Shown here piece by piece: positions 45,222 to 53,701 of a DNA stretch of 64,000 bases (positions are counted from its first letter, which is position 1; every line of letters begins with the position of its first letter). The notes under the pieces were generated by a model, which saw nothing but the letters and a program-made list of their open reading frames with translations, did not search any database and was not told the DNA's origin. A program made the position numbers and the translations under genes. Location: assembly GCA_003241785.1 (NCBI GenBank), contig QFPW01000001.1:372001-436000 (forward strand). The letters are read 5' to 3'. The stretch comes from Rhodovulum sulfidophilum. Its GTDB lineage: Bacteria > Pseudomonadota > Alphaproteobacteria > Rhodobacterales > Rhodobacteraceae.

Positions 45222-45571
45222 CCGCCGGGGCGCCCGCGGAGGCCGCCGGACTGGCGCCGGAGGCGGTGCCCTATCTGCCGCGGGGCGTCCGGCTCCATTT
45301 CGACGCGGTGCGCCAGGCCTGGGTGCTGCTCGCGCCCGAGCGCGCGATCCGGCTCGACCAGATCGGCCATGCGATCCTGTCGCGCGTGGACGGGCAACGC
45401 AGCTTCGGCGCGATCACGCGCGAGCTCGCGGACAGCTTCAACGCCCCGGAGGACCAGATCACGCGCGAGCTCGCGGACAGCTTCAACGCCCCGGAGGACC
45501 AGATCGCGCGCGACAGCGCGGGCTATCTCGCCGCCCTTCTCGACCGACGTTTCCTGGAGCTGCGCCCATGA
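45218..45571 (+). CDS. pqqD: PQQ peptide chaperone PqqD with internal duplication
   Basis: 117 residues; PqqD is normally about 90-100. It contains the expected PYLPRGVRLHFDAVRQAWVL, LAPERAIRLDQIGHAIL and LDRRFLEL segments. It binds PqqA and presents it to PqqE. Residues 66-80 (ITRELADSFNAPEDQ) are repeated exactly at 81-95, from a perfect 45-bp tandem duplication. The duplicated part lies in the winged-helix segment before the last helix, so folding or PqqE contact could be affected. ATGA overlaps on both sides. Confidence 0.93.
   Translation: MTAGAPAEAAGLAPEAVPYLPRGVRLHFDAVRQAWVLLAPERAIRLDQIGHAILSRVDGQRSFGAITRELADSFNAPEDQITRELADSFNAPEDQIARDSAGYLAALLDRRFLELRP
45413..45502. repeat. Perfect 45-bp tandem duplication in pqqD
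   Basis: 45413-45457 is identical to 45458-45502. The duplication is in frame and adds 15 residues. Perfect identity implies either a recent event or an assembly artefact. Confidence 0.95.
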
Positions 45572-46707
45572 CCGTCCACGATCCGGCCCCCCGCCCCGAT
45601 CCGGCGCTGGCGCCGCGGCCCGCCCCGCCGATCGCGATGCTGGCGGAGCTGACGCACCGCTGTCCGCTCTCCTGCCCCTATTGCTCCAACCCGATGGAGC
45701 TGGCCCGCAAGGAGAGCGAGCTCGACACCGCGACCTGGCTCTCCACCTTCCGGCAGGCGGCGGCGCTCGGCGTGCTGCAACTGCATCTCTCGGGCGGCGA
45801 GCCGGCCTCGCGCCCGGATCTGGTGCCGCTGATCGCGGGCGCGGCCGAGGCCGGGCTCTACACCAACCTCATCACCTCCGGGATCGGTCTCACCGACCGC
45901 CGGCTGCGCGAGATCGGGGCGGCGGGGCTCGACCACGTCCAGCTGTCGCTGCAGGGCACCGACGCGGCGATGGCCGACGCGATCGGCGGCTACAAGGGCG
46001 GGTTCGACCGCAAGATCAAGGTGCTGGGCTGGATCGCCGAGATCGGCTTCCCGCTGACGCTGAACTTCGTCATGCACCGGCGCAACCTGCACCAGCTGCC
46101 GCGCGCGCTCGAGATGGCGGTGGAATACGGCGCCCGGCGGATCGAGGTCGCGACGGTGCAGTTCCACGGCTGGGCGATGGTGAACCGCGCCAGCCTGATG
46201 CCGACGCTCGACCAGGCGCGCGAGGCGGCGCGGATCGTCGCCGAGGCGCGGGTCGCGCTCAGGGGCAAGCTCGTGATCGACTTCGTCCCGGCCGACTACC
46301 ACGCGCGCTATCCGAAGCCCTGCATGGGCGGCTGGGGCTCGACCGGGCTCAACGTGGCGCCCGACGGGCAGGTGCTGCCCTGCCACGCGGCGCAGACGAT
46401 CCCGTCCCTCACTTTCCAGTCCGTGCGCGATACGCCGCTCGCCGAGATCTGGACCGAGGGTCCCGCGTTCAACGCCTTCCGCGGCACCGGCTGGATGCCG
46501 GAGCCCTGCTCCTCCTGCGAGCGCAAGCGGATCGATTTTGGCGGCTGCCGCTGCCAGGCGATGGCGATCGCGGGCGATCCGGCGGCGACCGACCCGGTCT
46601 GCGTCAAGGCGCCGGCGCACGACAGGCTCCGCGCGCTGACGGCGGAGTTCAACGCCGATCCGGACGCGCCGCTCGTCTACCGCGTGATGGAGAAGGCCCC
46701 CGCGTAG
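45568..46707 (+). CDS. pqqE: PqqA peptide cyclase PqqE (radical SAM)
   Basis: 379 residues. Radical SAM iron-sulfur motif CPLSCPYC near residue 32, SGGEPASRPDL, and C-terminal auxiliary cluster cysteines (CMGGWGSTGLNVAPDG-VLPC, CSSCERKRIDFGGCRC), as in SPASM-domain enzymes. It forms the carbon-carbon bond between Glu and Tyr of PqqA with help of PqqD. The start at 45568 overlaps the pqqD stop (ATGA). Last gene of the operon; a short palindrome overlaps its end. Confidence 0.96.
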   Translation: MTVHDPAPRPDPALAPRPAPPIAMLAELTHRCPLSCPYCSNPMELARKESELDTATWLSTFRQAAALGVLQLHLSGGEPASRPDLVPLIAGAAEAGLYTNLITSGIGLTDRRLREIGAAGLDHVQLSLQGTDAAMADAIGGYKGGFDRKIKVLGWIAEIGFPLTLNFVMHRRNLHQLPRALEMAVEYGARRIEVATVQFHGWAMVNRASLMPTLDQAREAARIVAEARVALRGKLVIDFVPADYHARYPKPCMGGWGSTGLNVAPDGQVLPCHAAQTIPSLTFQSVRDTPLAEIWTEGPAFNAFRGTGWMPEPCSSCERKRIDFGGCRCQAMAIAGDPAATDPVCVKAPAHDRLRALTAEFNADPDAPLVYRVMEKAPA

Positions 46708-46727
46708 GGTGGGCGATCCCGCCCACC
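46708..46727. repeat. Small palindrome at the end of pqqE
   Basis: GGTGGGCG-ATCC-CGCCCACC, an 8-bp stem with a 4-base loop starting just after the pqqE stop. It belongs to the same family as those at 31372 and 48285 and could act as a transcript-end hairpin. Confidence 0.75.
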
Positions 46728-46790
46728 ATCCCGGTTGACGCCCCGCCCCCGCCGCTCCACCTTGCGCGCCATATCGGGCGGGAGGACACC

Positions 46791-48266
46791 ATGCTGGACG
46801 AGACCAATCTGAAATCCATGCTGCGGGATCCGGACCTGCTCCGGGCCCAAGCCTTCCTCGCCGGCGAATGGGTCGACGCCGACGATGGCGCCACCTTCGA
46901 GGTCACGAACCCGGCGCGCGGCGACGTGATCCTTACGATCGCCGACCTCGGCGAGGCCGAGACGGCCCGGGCGATCGAGGCGGCGCACGCGGCTCAGAAG
47001 GACTGGGCGGCGCGCACCGGCAAGGACCGGGCGGCGGTGCTCAGGAAATGGTACGACCTCATGGTCGCCAACGCCGACGACCTCGCGGCGATCCTCACCG
47101 CCGAGATGGGCAAGCCGCTGCCCGAGGCGAAGGGCGAGATCCTCTATGGCGCGAGCTTCGTCGAATGGTTCGGCGAGGAGGCGAAGCGGGTCTACGGCGA
47201 GACGATCCCCGGCCACCAGCCCGACAAGCGCATCGTGGTGATCAAGCAGCCGATCGGCGTCGCGACCTCGATCACGCCGTGGAACTTCCCCAATGCGATG
47301 ATCGCGCGCAAGGTCGCCCCGGCGCTCGCGGCCGGCTGCGGCTTCGTCGCCAAGCCCGCCGCCGAGACGCCGCTCTCCGCGCTCGCCATGGCGGTGCTCG
47401 CGGAGCGCGCCGGCGTGCCGAAGGGGCTCCTGAGCGTGATCCCGTCGAGCTCGAGCGCGAAGATCGGCAAGGTGTTCTGTTCGCATCCGATGGTGCGCAA
47501 GCTCACCTTCACCGGCTCGACCGAGGTCGGGCGGATCCTGCTGGAACAGGGGGCGCGCAACGTCCTCAAGATGTCGATGGAGCTCGGCGGCAACGCGCCC
47601 TTCATCGTCTTCGACGACGCCGATCTCGACGCGGCCGTCGAAGGGGCGATGATCTCGAAATACCGCAACAACGGCCAGACCTGCGTCTGCGCCAACCGGA
47701 TCTACGTCCAGGCCGGGGTCTACGACGCCTTCGCGCAGAAGCTCGCCGACAAGGTCGGGCAGATGCATGTCGGCGACGGGTTCGATTCCGGCGTGACCAC
47801 CGGCCCGCTGATCACGATGAAGGCGCTGGAAAAGGTCGAGCAGCACATCGCCGACGCGCTCGCCAAGGGCGCCGAGGTGAAGATGGGCGGCAAGCGCCAT
47901 TCGCTCGGCGGCTCCTTCTTCGAGCCGACGATCCTGACCGGCGTCACCCGCGAGATGATGGTCGCGAACGACGAGACCTTCGGCCCGGTGGCGCCGCTCT
48001 TCCGCTTCGAGGACGAGGCGGATGTGATCGCCCAGGCCAACGACACGATCTTCGGGCTGGCGTCCTATTTCTACGCCCGCGACCTCGGCCGGGTCTGGCG
48101 GGTGGCCGAAGCGCTCGAATACGGCATGGTCGGGATCAACACCGGCCTCATCTCCACCGAGGTGGCGCCCTTCGGCGGCGTGAAGCAATCGGGCCTCGGC
48201 CGCGAGGGCTCGCGGCACGGGATCGAGGATTATCTCGAGATCAAGTACCTCTGCATGGGGGTCTGA
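46791..48266 (+). CDS. gabD: NADP-dependent succinate-semialdehyde dehydrogenase (GabD type)
   Basis: 491 residues of the aldehyde dehydrogenase family. Motifs: SITPWNFPNAMIARKVAPAL, FTGSTEVGRILLEQ, catalytic Glu in MELGGNAPFIVFDDADLDAA, catalytic Cys in NNGQTCVCANRIYVQAG, and the ending EVAPFGGVKQSGLGREGSRH. This closely matches GabD/GabD1. The ATG at 46791 follows GGGAGGACACC. It lies after pqqE but has its own ribosome-binding site, and the palindrome between may separate it from the pqq transcript. Confidence 0.9.
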   Translation: MLDETNLKSMLRDPDLLRAQAFLAGEWVDADDGATFEVTNPARGDVILTIADLGEAETARAIEAAHAAQKDWAARTGKDRAAVLRKWYDLMVANADDLAAILTAEMGKPLPEAKGEILYGASFVEWFGEEAKRVYGETIPGHQPDKRIVVIKQPIGVATSITPWNFPNAMIARKVAPALAAGCGFVAKPAAETPLSALAMAVLAERAGVPKGLLSVIPSSSSAKIGKVFCSHPMVRKLTFTGSTEVGRILLEQGARNVLKMSMELGGNAPFIVFDDADLDAAVEGAMISKYRNNGQTCVCANRIYVQAGVYDAFAQKLADKVGQMHVGDGFDSGVTTGPLITMKALEKVEQHIADALAKGAEVKMGGKRHSLGGSFFEPTILTGVTREMMVANDETFGPVAPLFRFEDEADVIAQANDTIFGLASYFYARDLGRVWRVAEALEYGMVGINTGLISTEVAPFGGVKQSGLGREGSRHGIEDYLEIKYLCMGV

Positions 48267-48284
48267 GGCGGCTCCGGCGGGGAC

Positions 48285-48465
48285 GGTGGGCGGAATCGCC
48301 CACCCTGCGCCCGCGCGGCGTTCTCTCTTCGCTTCCCCGGGCTTGACCCGGGGCCCCGACGCCTGTGCGCGGCGCCGCGCGGCGGACTCGAGGTCCCGGC
48401 TCAGGGCCGGGACAGTGGAGACGGGCTTCACTCTTGATGCGCGGGATGGCGGACAAATGTCCGCC
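48285..48465. repeat. Cluster of palindromic intergenic repeats, copy 3
   Basis: GGTGGGCG-GAAT-CGCCCACC at 48285-48304, then the large inverted repeat at about 48335-48415 (arms CCCCGGGCTTGACCCGGGG and a diverged complement), then GGCGGACA-AA-TGTCCGCC at 48448-48465. They fill the gap between convergent gabD and the DUF1513 gene. Confidence 0.85.
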
Positions 48466-48510
48466 CTACGGGAGCGGTCGGGCGGAGCTTGGTCCGCCTC
48501 GCGCGCGCGC

Positions 48511-49617
48511 CTATCCCCGGAGCGCCATCATGTGGTTGTCCCAGGCCCGGCCCGGCTCCGTGGTGACGGTGAGCCGCGGCTCCGGTCCGCCCCGGTCGAG
48601 CAGGAGCCAGTCCCCCGCCCCGGTATTGGCGACGAAGCCCGGCCCCGAGGGCGCGAGGCCGCAGACGTCCGGCCGCGGGCAGCGCCAGGCATGGGCGCCG
48701 GTTTCGGCGTCGAACACGTCGACGAGCCCGCCGATCGGCGAGGAGATCGCGACCCGCGCGCCGTCGCCGGAGAAGGCGACGCTGCCGGCGTAGCCCTTGA
48801 GCGCGAATTGCGCCGGTCCATCGGCTGTCAGCAGCGTCGGCGCCGCCTCGCCCCTGCGGTGCAGGCCAAGGAGCGCCGGCGCCTCGGTATCGGCGCCGTG
48901 CCACTGCATCGCGAAGGCGAGCAACCCGTCCGGCCGGACCGCGAGATGCCGGATCGAGTTCCGCCGCATCGGCCCCGACAGCGCGACCACCTGCTGGATC
49001 TCGCGCGTGGCGAGGTCGATATAGGTCAGGTTCGGCTCCATCTCCTGCAGCGCGATCGGATCGGGCCGGCCATCGGGGCCGTTCTCGAGCGCGCCGTTCG
49101 CGACCGCCAGCATCCCGTCGGGCAGCATCAGGATCTCGTGCGGCCCGATCCCGCCCGAGGACATCGCGCCGAGCCGGCGGAAGCCGGCCGCCACGTCCCA
49201 GATGCCGATCAGCCCCTCGCCGGTGTCGATCTCGGCCTCGCTCGTGTAGAGGAGCTTGCCGTCCGGCGAGAAGGCGCCATGGCCGCAGAAGACGCTGCCC
49301 GCCGCGGCGTCGAGCTGGCGCAGCGACCGGCCGGTCGCGCAGTCGAAGACGATCGCATAGGTTCCGGGCCGCCGGGCGAAGACCACCGCCCGCGCCAGTT
49401 TCGGATGCAGCGCGGTCGAATGCGCCCGGTCGGGCAGCTCGACCGAGAACAGGTCCTCGCCTTCCGCGTCGACGCCGAAGAGCGCGAAGGCGCCGTCCGG
49501 CCGCCGCGCCGCCGCGATATAGGCCGGGGCGCCGAGATCGGCCCAGGACAGGCTCGGCACCACCGCGCCGGCCGAGGCCGCGCCCAGGATGCGCAGGAAT
49601 CCGCGTCGCGTCGTCAT
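48511..49617 (-). CDS. DUF1513 domain protein (iron-operon associated)
   Basis: 368 residues, beta-propeller-like. A twin-arginine-like leader MTTRRGFLRILGAASAGAVV indicates export. The family pattern is seen in AAARRPDGAFALFGVDAEG, AHSTALHPKLARAVVFARRP, GIGPHEILMLPDGMLAVANG and SLSG-like ALSGPMRRNSIRHLAVRPDG. DUF1513 proteins accompany imelysin and di-haem genes in proteobacterial iron-uptake operons. It is the last gene of that operon here. Biochemical role unknown. Confidence 0.85.
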   Translation of the reverse strand: MTTRRGFLRILGAASAGAVVPSLSWADLGAPAYIAAARRPDGAFALFGVDAEGEDLFSVELPDRAHSTALHPKLARAVVFARRPGTYAIVFDCATGRSLRQLDAAAGSVFCGHGAFSPDGKLLYTSEAEIDTGEGLIGIWDVAAGFRRLGAMSSGGIGPHEILMLPDGMLAVANGALENGPDGRPDPIALQEMEPNLTYIDLATREIQQVVALSGPMRRNSIRHLAVRPDGLLAFAMQWHGADTEAPALLGLHRRGEAAPTLLTADGPAQFALKGYAGSVAFSGDGARVAISSPIGGLVDVFDAETGAHAWRCPRPDVCGLAPSGPGFVANTGAGDWLLLDRGGPEPRLTVTTEPGRAWDNHMMALRG

Positions 49618-49669
49618 GTCAGTCTCCTTCGCGGTCCGGGGCCGCGGCCCCGTCCGGCCTTGAACGCGC

Positions 49670-50713
49670 TCAGCCGCCGTCGCCGTCGAGCGCGTTGAAG
49701 CCCTGCGCCACGCCCAGCGCCGGGCCGACATATTGCATCATCGAGCTCGAGACGCGCGCGATCGCCTGCTGGTCCTGTTCGAGCCTGAGCCGGCCCGAGG
49801 GGGTCTGGACCTCCTCGAAGAGCGGCGTCAGCCGCTCGGCGAGCCGGACGGCGCGGCCGGTGGTGAGGTCGATCGTCTCGGGCGCCTGCTCGCCGCCCGG
49901 CAGGGGCGCCGCGGCCGCGGCCATGATCTTCGCGAGCTCGGTCAGCGCCTGGAGCGACAGCACGAGGTTGCGCCGGGGCCGGTCGGAGCGCCGAGCCTCG
50001 GCCCGCATCGGCGTCGGCGCCTCGAACGTGCCCATCGGCCGGCCGAGCCGCTGGTCCTTGTTCGCCTCGAGCCCGGTCATCAGCGCGGTGAAGAGCGCGA
50101 CCGTGGTCTCGCGCGGGGCGAGGAAGACCGTGTTGCCGCTCGCCCCCGCGCTCAGGAAGGTCTCGCCATAGGGCCCGGCCCAGGCGGTCTCGAACTCATG
50201 CGCGATGCGCGCGATATCGCCCGCGATCGCCTGGATGAGCGCGCAGCCATAGGGGCTGTCCGCCCCGGCCGCGACCGCCGCCGGATCGTAGAGCAGGTAG
50301 TCGAGCGCGAAGAACCCCCGGACCGCGATCGACTGCGCCGCCATGCCCTCGGGGGTGGCGACCGCCGCGTCCCGCTTCTTCAGGATCGCGTTCAGCCCGG
50401 CGGGCGTGCGGCCCTTGGTGTCGGGCCAGAAGGCGAGCGCATAGGCGCGGTCCTCCACCTCGGTCGGGCCGAAGCGCAGGTGCTGCACCCCCATCCAGGC
50501 GTCGAAGGCGGCCTGGTAGGCGGCGCGCAGCTCGAGATCCTCCGGCGCGCAATGCTCCGCCGCCGTCGTCACCAGCGCGGCCGCGGCGGCGTCGAAGGCC
50601 TCGAACCCCGGCAGCACATGCGCCTCGTATGCCTTGCGCGCCAGGCCGGCGTGATCCTGCGCCGCCGCGGGGGCCGCGGCGATCAGCGCCGCGCCGAAAA
50701 TCATCCATCTCAT
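49670..50713 (-). CDS. Imelysin-family periplasmic protein (second copy)
   Basis: 347 residues. Signal peptide MRWMIFGAALIAAAPAAAQ. Imelysin (peptidase M75-like) features: helical repeats, AYQAAFDAWMGVQHLRFGP, AVRGFFALDYLLYDPAAV in the place of the GxHxxE region, and SGNTVFLAPRETTVALFTAL. The GxHxxE motif itself is not conserved in this copy, so metal or haem binding may differ from the copy at 52273. Overlaps the di-haem gene by one base (TGATG). Confidence 0.85.
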   Translation of the reverse strand: MRWMIFGAALIAAAPAAAQDHAGLARKAYEAHVLPGFEAFDAAAAALVTTAAEHCAPEDLELRAAYQAAFDAWMGVQHLRFGPTEVEDRAYALAFWPDTKGRTPAGLNAILKKRDAAVATPEGMAAQSIAVRGFFALDYLLYDPAAVAAGADSPYGCALIQAIAGDIARIAHEFETAWAGPYGETFLSAGASGNTVFLAPRETTVALFTALMTGLEANKDQRLGRPMGTFEAPTPMRAEARRSDRPRRNLVLSLQALTELAKIMAAAAAPLPGGEQAPETIDLTTGRAVRLAERLTPLFEEVQTPSGRLRLEQDQQAIARVSSSMMQYVGPALGVAQGFNALDGDGG

Positions 50714-52263
50714 CAGAGGCTCTCCACGAAGGCGATCAGCGCCGCGCGATCCTCGGGGCTCAGCTCGATGACACGGTCCCGCGCCGCCTGGCCCTCGCCG
50801 CCGTGCCAGAGAATGGCCTCGAGCACGTTCCGCGCGCGGCCGTCGTGCAGGAGCGCCACCTCGCCGCTCACGGTCTCGGTCAGGCCGATGCCCCAGAGCG
50901 GCGGCGTGCGCCATTCGGCACCGGTCGCGCGCGCCTCGGGCTTCCCGTCGTCGAGGTCGGGGCCCAGGTCGTGCAGCAGCATGTCGGTATAGGGCCAGAT
51001 CAGCTGGAAGCTCTGCTCCGGCTGGTCCTCGAGCCGGTGCGTCACATGGCTCGGCACATGGCAGGCGGCGCAACCCGCCGCGTGGAACACCTCGCGGCCG
51101 CGGAGCACCTCGGGGGCATCCGCGTCGCGCCGGCCGGGCACCGCGAGGTTGCGGCTGTAGAAGACGACGAGGTCGAAGGCCTCCTCGTCGATCTCGGTCT
51201 CGCCGGGCTCCGCCCCCATCGGCGCCAGCCGGCAGACCTCCTCGGCGGGGGTGCAGTCGCCCCAGGGCTCGGGCTTCATCGGCGAGGAGATGCCGAGGTC
51301 GTTCGAGAAGGCGGCCGCGCTCTGCCCCGCGACGGTCGGCTGCCCAGCCTTCCAGCCAAAGCGGCCGAGCATCGGCTGGTCGAATTCCTCGGACCAGACC
51401 ACGTTCGGCCGGCCGGAGATCCCGTCGCCGTCGGCGTCGTCGGGATCGGCGAGCGACAGGATCCGCGCGGCCGGGATCGCCTCGAGCAGCCCCATGCCGA
51501 TCATCGGCGGCGCGATCCGGGCCGAGATCCGGCTCTCGGGATCGAGCGGGCCGTAGGCGAGGTCACTGATCGAGAAGGCGGGCCGGCGCAGGGTCACGGT
51601 CTCGCCGCCCGAGAGCGCCACCGGCACCTCCTCGTAGTCGAGCGCGACCTGCCCCTCGGGCTTCAGCCCGGGCGCGGCGAAATCCTGCAGCTGGTGGCCA
51701 TAGACCGGGTCGCCGGCCATCGCGATATAGTCGGGGATCTCGGCGATCGGGTCGCCGCCGGGCTTGCCGATCTGGAGCAACATCGAGACCGCGTCGTCGC
51801 CCGGCACGCCCGAGGGCGGGTGGCCGCGGCCGTCCATCAGGTGGCAGCGCTGGCAGGAGCGGGCGTTGTAGAAGGGTCCGAGCCCGTCCGAGGCCTTGGT
51901 CGAGGAGGGCGCGGTGACCCAGAGCTTCTGGAAGAGGCCGTTGCCGACGAAGAATTCCGCCCGCTGGTCGAAGCTCATGTTGCCCGAGGGATGGCTGAAC
52001 GCCTGGCGGTTCAGCGCGCGCGGCTTCGCGGTCGCCGCGCCGCCGGGCAGCGCCTCGAACGCCAGCGGCGGAGGCAGGTTCTCCGCGGGCGGAAGGGCGA
52101 TCACCTTCTCGACCCGCGCCGCCTCCTCGGGAGTCCAGGGCACGGTCGAGAGATGGGGATCGCCGAGGTCGGGCAGGCTTTCGGTCGCGGAGGCGCCCGG
52201 ATCGGCCAGCGCGACCGATCCGAAGGCGGCCAGGCCGAGGCCGGCCGCCGTCATGCGCCGCAT
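50713..52263 (-). CDS. Di-haem oxidoreductase (DUF1111, IrpB-like)
   Basis: 516 residues, exported. Two c-type haem motifs: CQRCH near residue 139 (FYNARSCQRCHLMDGRGHPP) and CAACH near residue 400 (REVFHAAGCAACHVPSHVTH). The DUF1111 thiol-oxidoreductase pattern includes MSFDQRAEFFVGNGLFQKLW and GRFGWKAGQPTVAGQSAAAF. It probably reduces or handles iron in the periplasm together with the two imelysins. Middle gene of the operon, 9 bp after the first imelysin gene. Confidence 0.9.
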   Translation of the reverse strand: MRRMTAAGLGLAAFGSVALADPGASATESLPDLGDPHLSTVPWTPEEAARVEKVIALPPAENLPPPLAFEALPGGAATAKPRALNRQAFSHPSGNMSFDQRAEFFVGNGLFQKLWVTAPSSTKASDGLGPFYNARSCQRCHLMDGRGHPPSGVPGDDAVSMLLQIGKPGGDPIAEIPDYIAMAGDPVYGHQLQDFAAPGLKPEGQVALDYEEVPVALSGGETVTLRRPAFSISDLAYGPLDPESRISARIAPPMIGMGLLEAIPAARILSLADPDDADGDGISGRPNVVWSEEFDQPMLGRFGWKAGQPTVAGQSAAAFSNDLGISSPMKPEPWGDCTPAEEVCRLAPMGAEPGETEIDEEAFDLVVFYSRNLAVPGRRDADAPEVLRGREVFHAAGCAACHVPSHVTHRLEDQPEQSFQLIWPYTDMLLHDLGPDLDDGKPEARATGAEWRTPPLWGIGLTETVSGEVALLHDGRARNVLEAILWHGGEGQAARDRVIELSPEDRAALIAFVESL

Positions 52264-52272
52264 TCGGTCACC

Positions 52273-53529
52273 TTACTGGAAGACCGCGCTCGGGTTGTCG
52301 AGGCTGTCGGAGCCCTCGAAGGCGATCTGGTCGAGCTTGAGCACCGCGACGACACGTTCGATCTCCTTGGTCTGCGCGACCAGCGCGTCGACGGCGCGCT
52401 GGATCACCGCGCCCGCGACCACGTTGTTCGCATCGAGCATCTGGTCGTAGGCCGTGCCCGATTCCGCGACGATCTTCAACTCCCCGAGCCGCTCGATCGT
52501 GGTCGTGAGCGCCGCGCGCATGTCGGCGTCCACGGTCGGATCCGCCGCCTTGGTGAGATCGGCGAGCGACGGGCCCTCGATGACGCGGCCGTCGACCCCG
52601 ACGTAATGGCCGAGATAGACGTTCCGGATCCCGATGCCGTCATAATAGTGGCTGTTGTGCGTGTTGTCGGAGAAGCAGTCGTGCTCTTCCTCGGGATCGT
52701 TCAGCATCAGGCCGAGCCGCATCCGCTCGCCGGCCTGCTCGCCGTAGGAAAGGCTGCCCATGCCGGTCAGCATCGCGACGACGCCCGTGTCCGGGTTCCC
52801 GGTCACGGCCTTGCGCGCCTCGCCATCGGCGCCCCACTGCTTGGCCATCCAGTCGAGATCGCTGACCAGAAGCTCGGTCGCCGCGGTCAGATAGGCCCCG
52901 CGCCGGTCGCAGTTGTCGTTGGTGCAGGCGTCGCCCTTGGCATAGTCGGTCCAGGGCCGGGCGCCGGCGCCGGGTTCGGTGCCGTTCAGATCCTGGCCCC
53001 AGAGCAGGAATTCGATCGCGTGATAGCCGGTCGCGACGTTGGTCTCGATCGCGCCGGCTTCCTGCAGCTTCTCCTCGAGCAGGGCCGGGGTGATCACCGT
53101 GGCGTCGATCTCCTCGCCGCCGATCTGGATCTTCTCGTTCGCGATCACGTTGAGCGCCGCGAAGGGGTTCTCGTCGGTGGCGCCGCCATAGCCGGGATCG
53201 ACATAGTCGATCATGCCCTCGTCGAGCGGCCAGGCGTTCACCTTGCCCTCCCAGTCATCCACGATCGCGTTGCCGAAGCGATAGACCTCGGTCTGCTGGT
53301 AGGGCACGCGGGCCTGCAGCCAGGCCTGCTTGGCCGCGGCCAGCGCCTCGGGCGAGGGTTGGTCGACCAGCGCCTGCACCGCCGCCTGGAGCCGCTGCGC
53401 CGTGGTGAGACTGTCGGAATAGCCGGCCTCGGCGATGTCGGCGTAGGTCTTCACGACCGCCGCCTTGTCCTGCGCGAAGGCGGGCGCCGCCAGCGCGCCC
53501 GCGGCGAGAGTTGCCAAAAGAACCCGCAT
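52273..53529 (-). CDS. Imelysin-family iron-regulated protein (IrpA-like)
   Basis: 418 residues. Signal peptide MRVLLATLAAGALAAPAFA. The imelysin GxHxxE motif is present as GYHAIEFLLWGQDLNGTEPG near residue 168; further family stretches are RVPYQQTEVYRFGNAIVDDW, AWPLDEGMIDYVD and EEHDCFSDNTHNSHYYDGIG. IrpA-type proteins are iron-regulated and periplasmic. First gene of the irpA - di-haem - imelysin - DUF1513 operon. An inverted repeat 51 bp upstream is the best operator candidate. Confidence 0.9.
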   Translation of the reverse strand: MRVLLATLAAGALAAPAFAQDKAAVVKTYADIAEAGYSDSLTTAQRLQAAVQALVDQPSPEALAAAKQAWLQARVPYQQTEVYRFGNAIVDDWEGKVNAWPLDEGMIDYVDPGYGGATDENPFAALNVIANEKIQIGGEEIDATVITPALLEEKLQEAGAIETNVATGYHAIEFLLWGQDLNGTEPGAGARPWTDYAKGDACTNDNCDRRGAYLTAATELLVSDLDWMAKQWGADGEARKAVTGNPDTGVVAMLTGMGSLSYGEQAGERMRLGLMLNDPEEEHDCFSDNTHNSHYYDGIGIRNVYLGHYVGVDGRVIEGPSLADLTKAADPTVDADMRAALTTTIERLGELKIVAESGTAYDQMLDANNVVAGAVIQRAVDALVAQTKEIERVVAVLKLDQIAFEGSDSLDNPSAVFQ

Positions 53530-53579
53530 TCCTACCCCCTATATCCCGGCCGCGGCTGTGCCCGCCGCCCGCACCGCAA

Positions 53580-53602
53580 TGCCTGATCATTCCGCTCAGG
53601 CA
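53580..53602. promoter_or_regulatory. Operator-like inverted repeat of the iron operon
   Basis: TGCCTGA-N9-TCAGGCA, perfect 7-bp arms, 51 bp upstream of the irpA-like start. Symmetry and position fit an iron-responsive repressor site. It is not a recognised Fur box, and the regulator is not identified. Confidence 0.5.
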
Positions 53603-53701
53603 AGTCAATCCCAATTAACTTCGTCGGGAATGCGCGGCGACGTGTCTCGCGGCGCGCGCGGGTTTTTCCGCGCGAGGGGGAGCCAGGCGCCGCTTCCGGC
53701 G

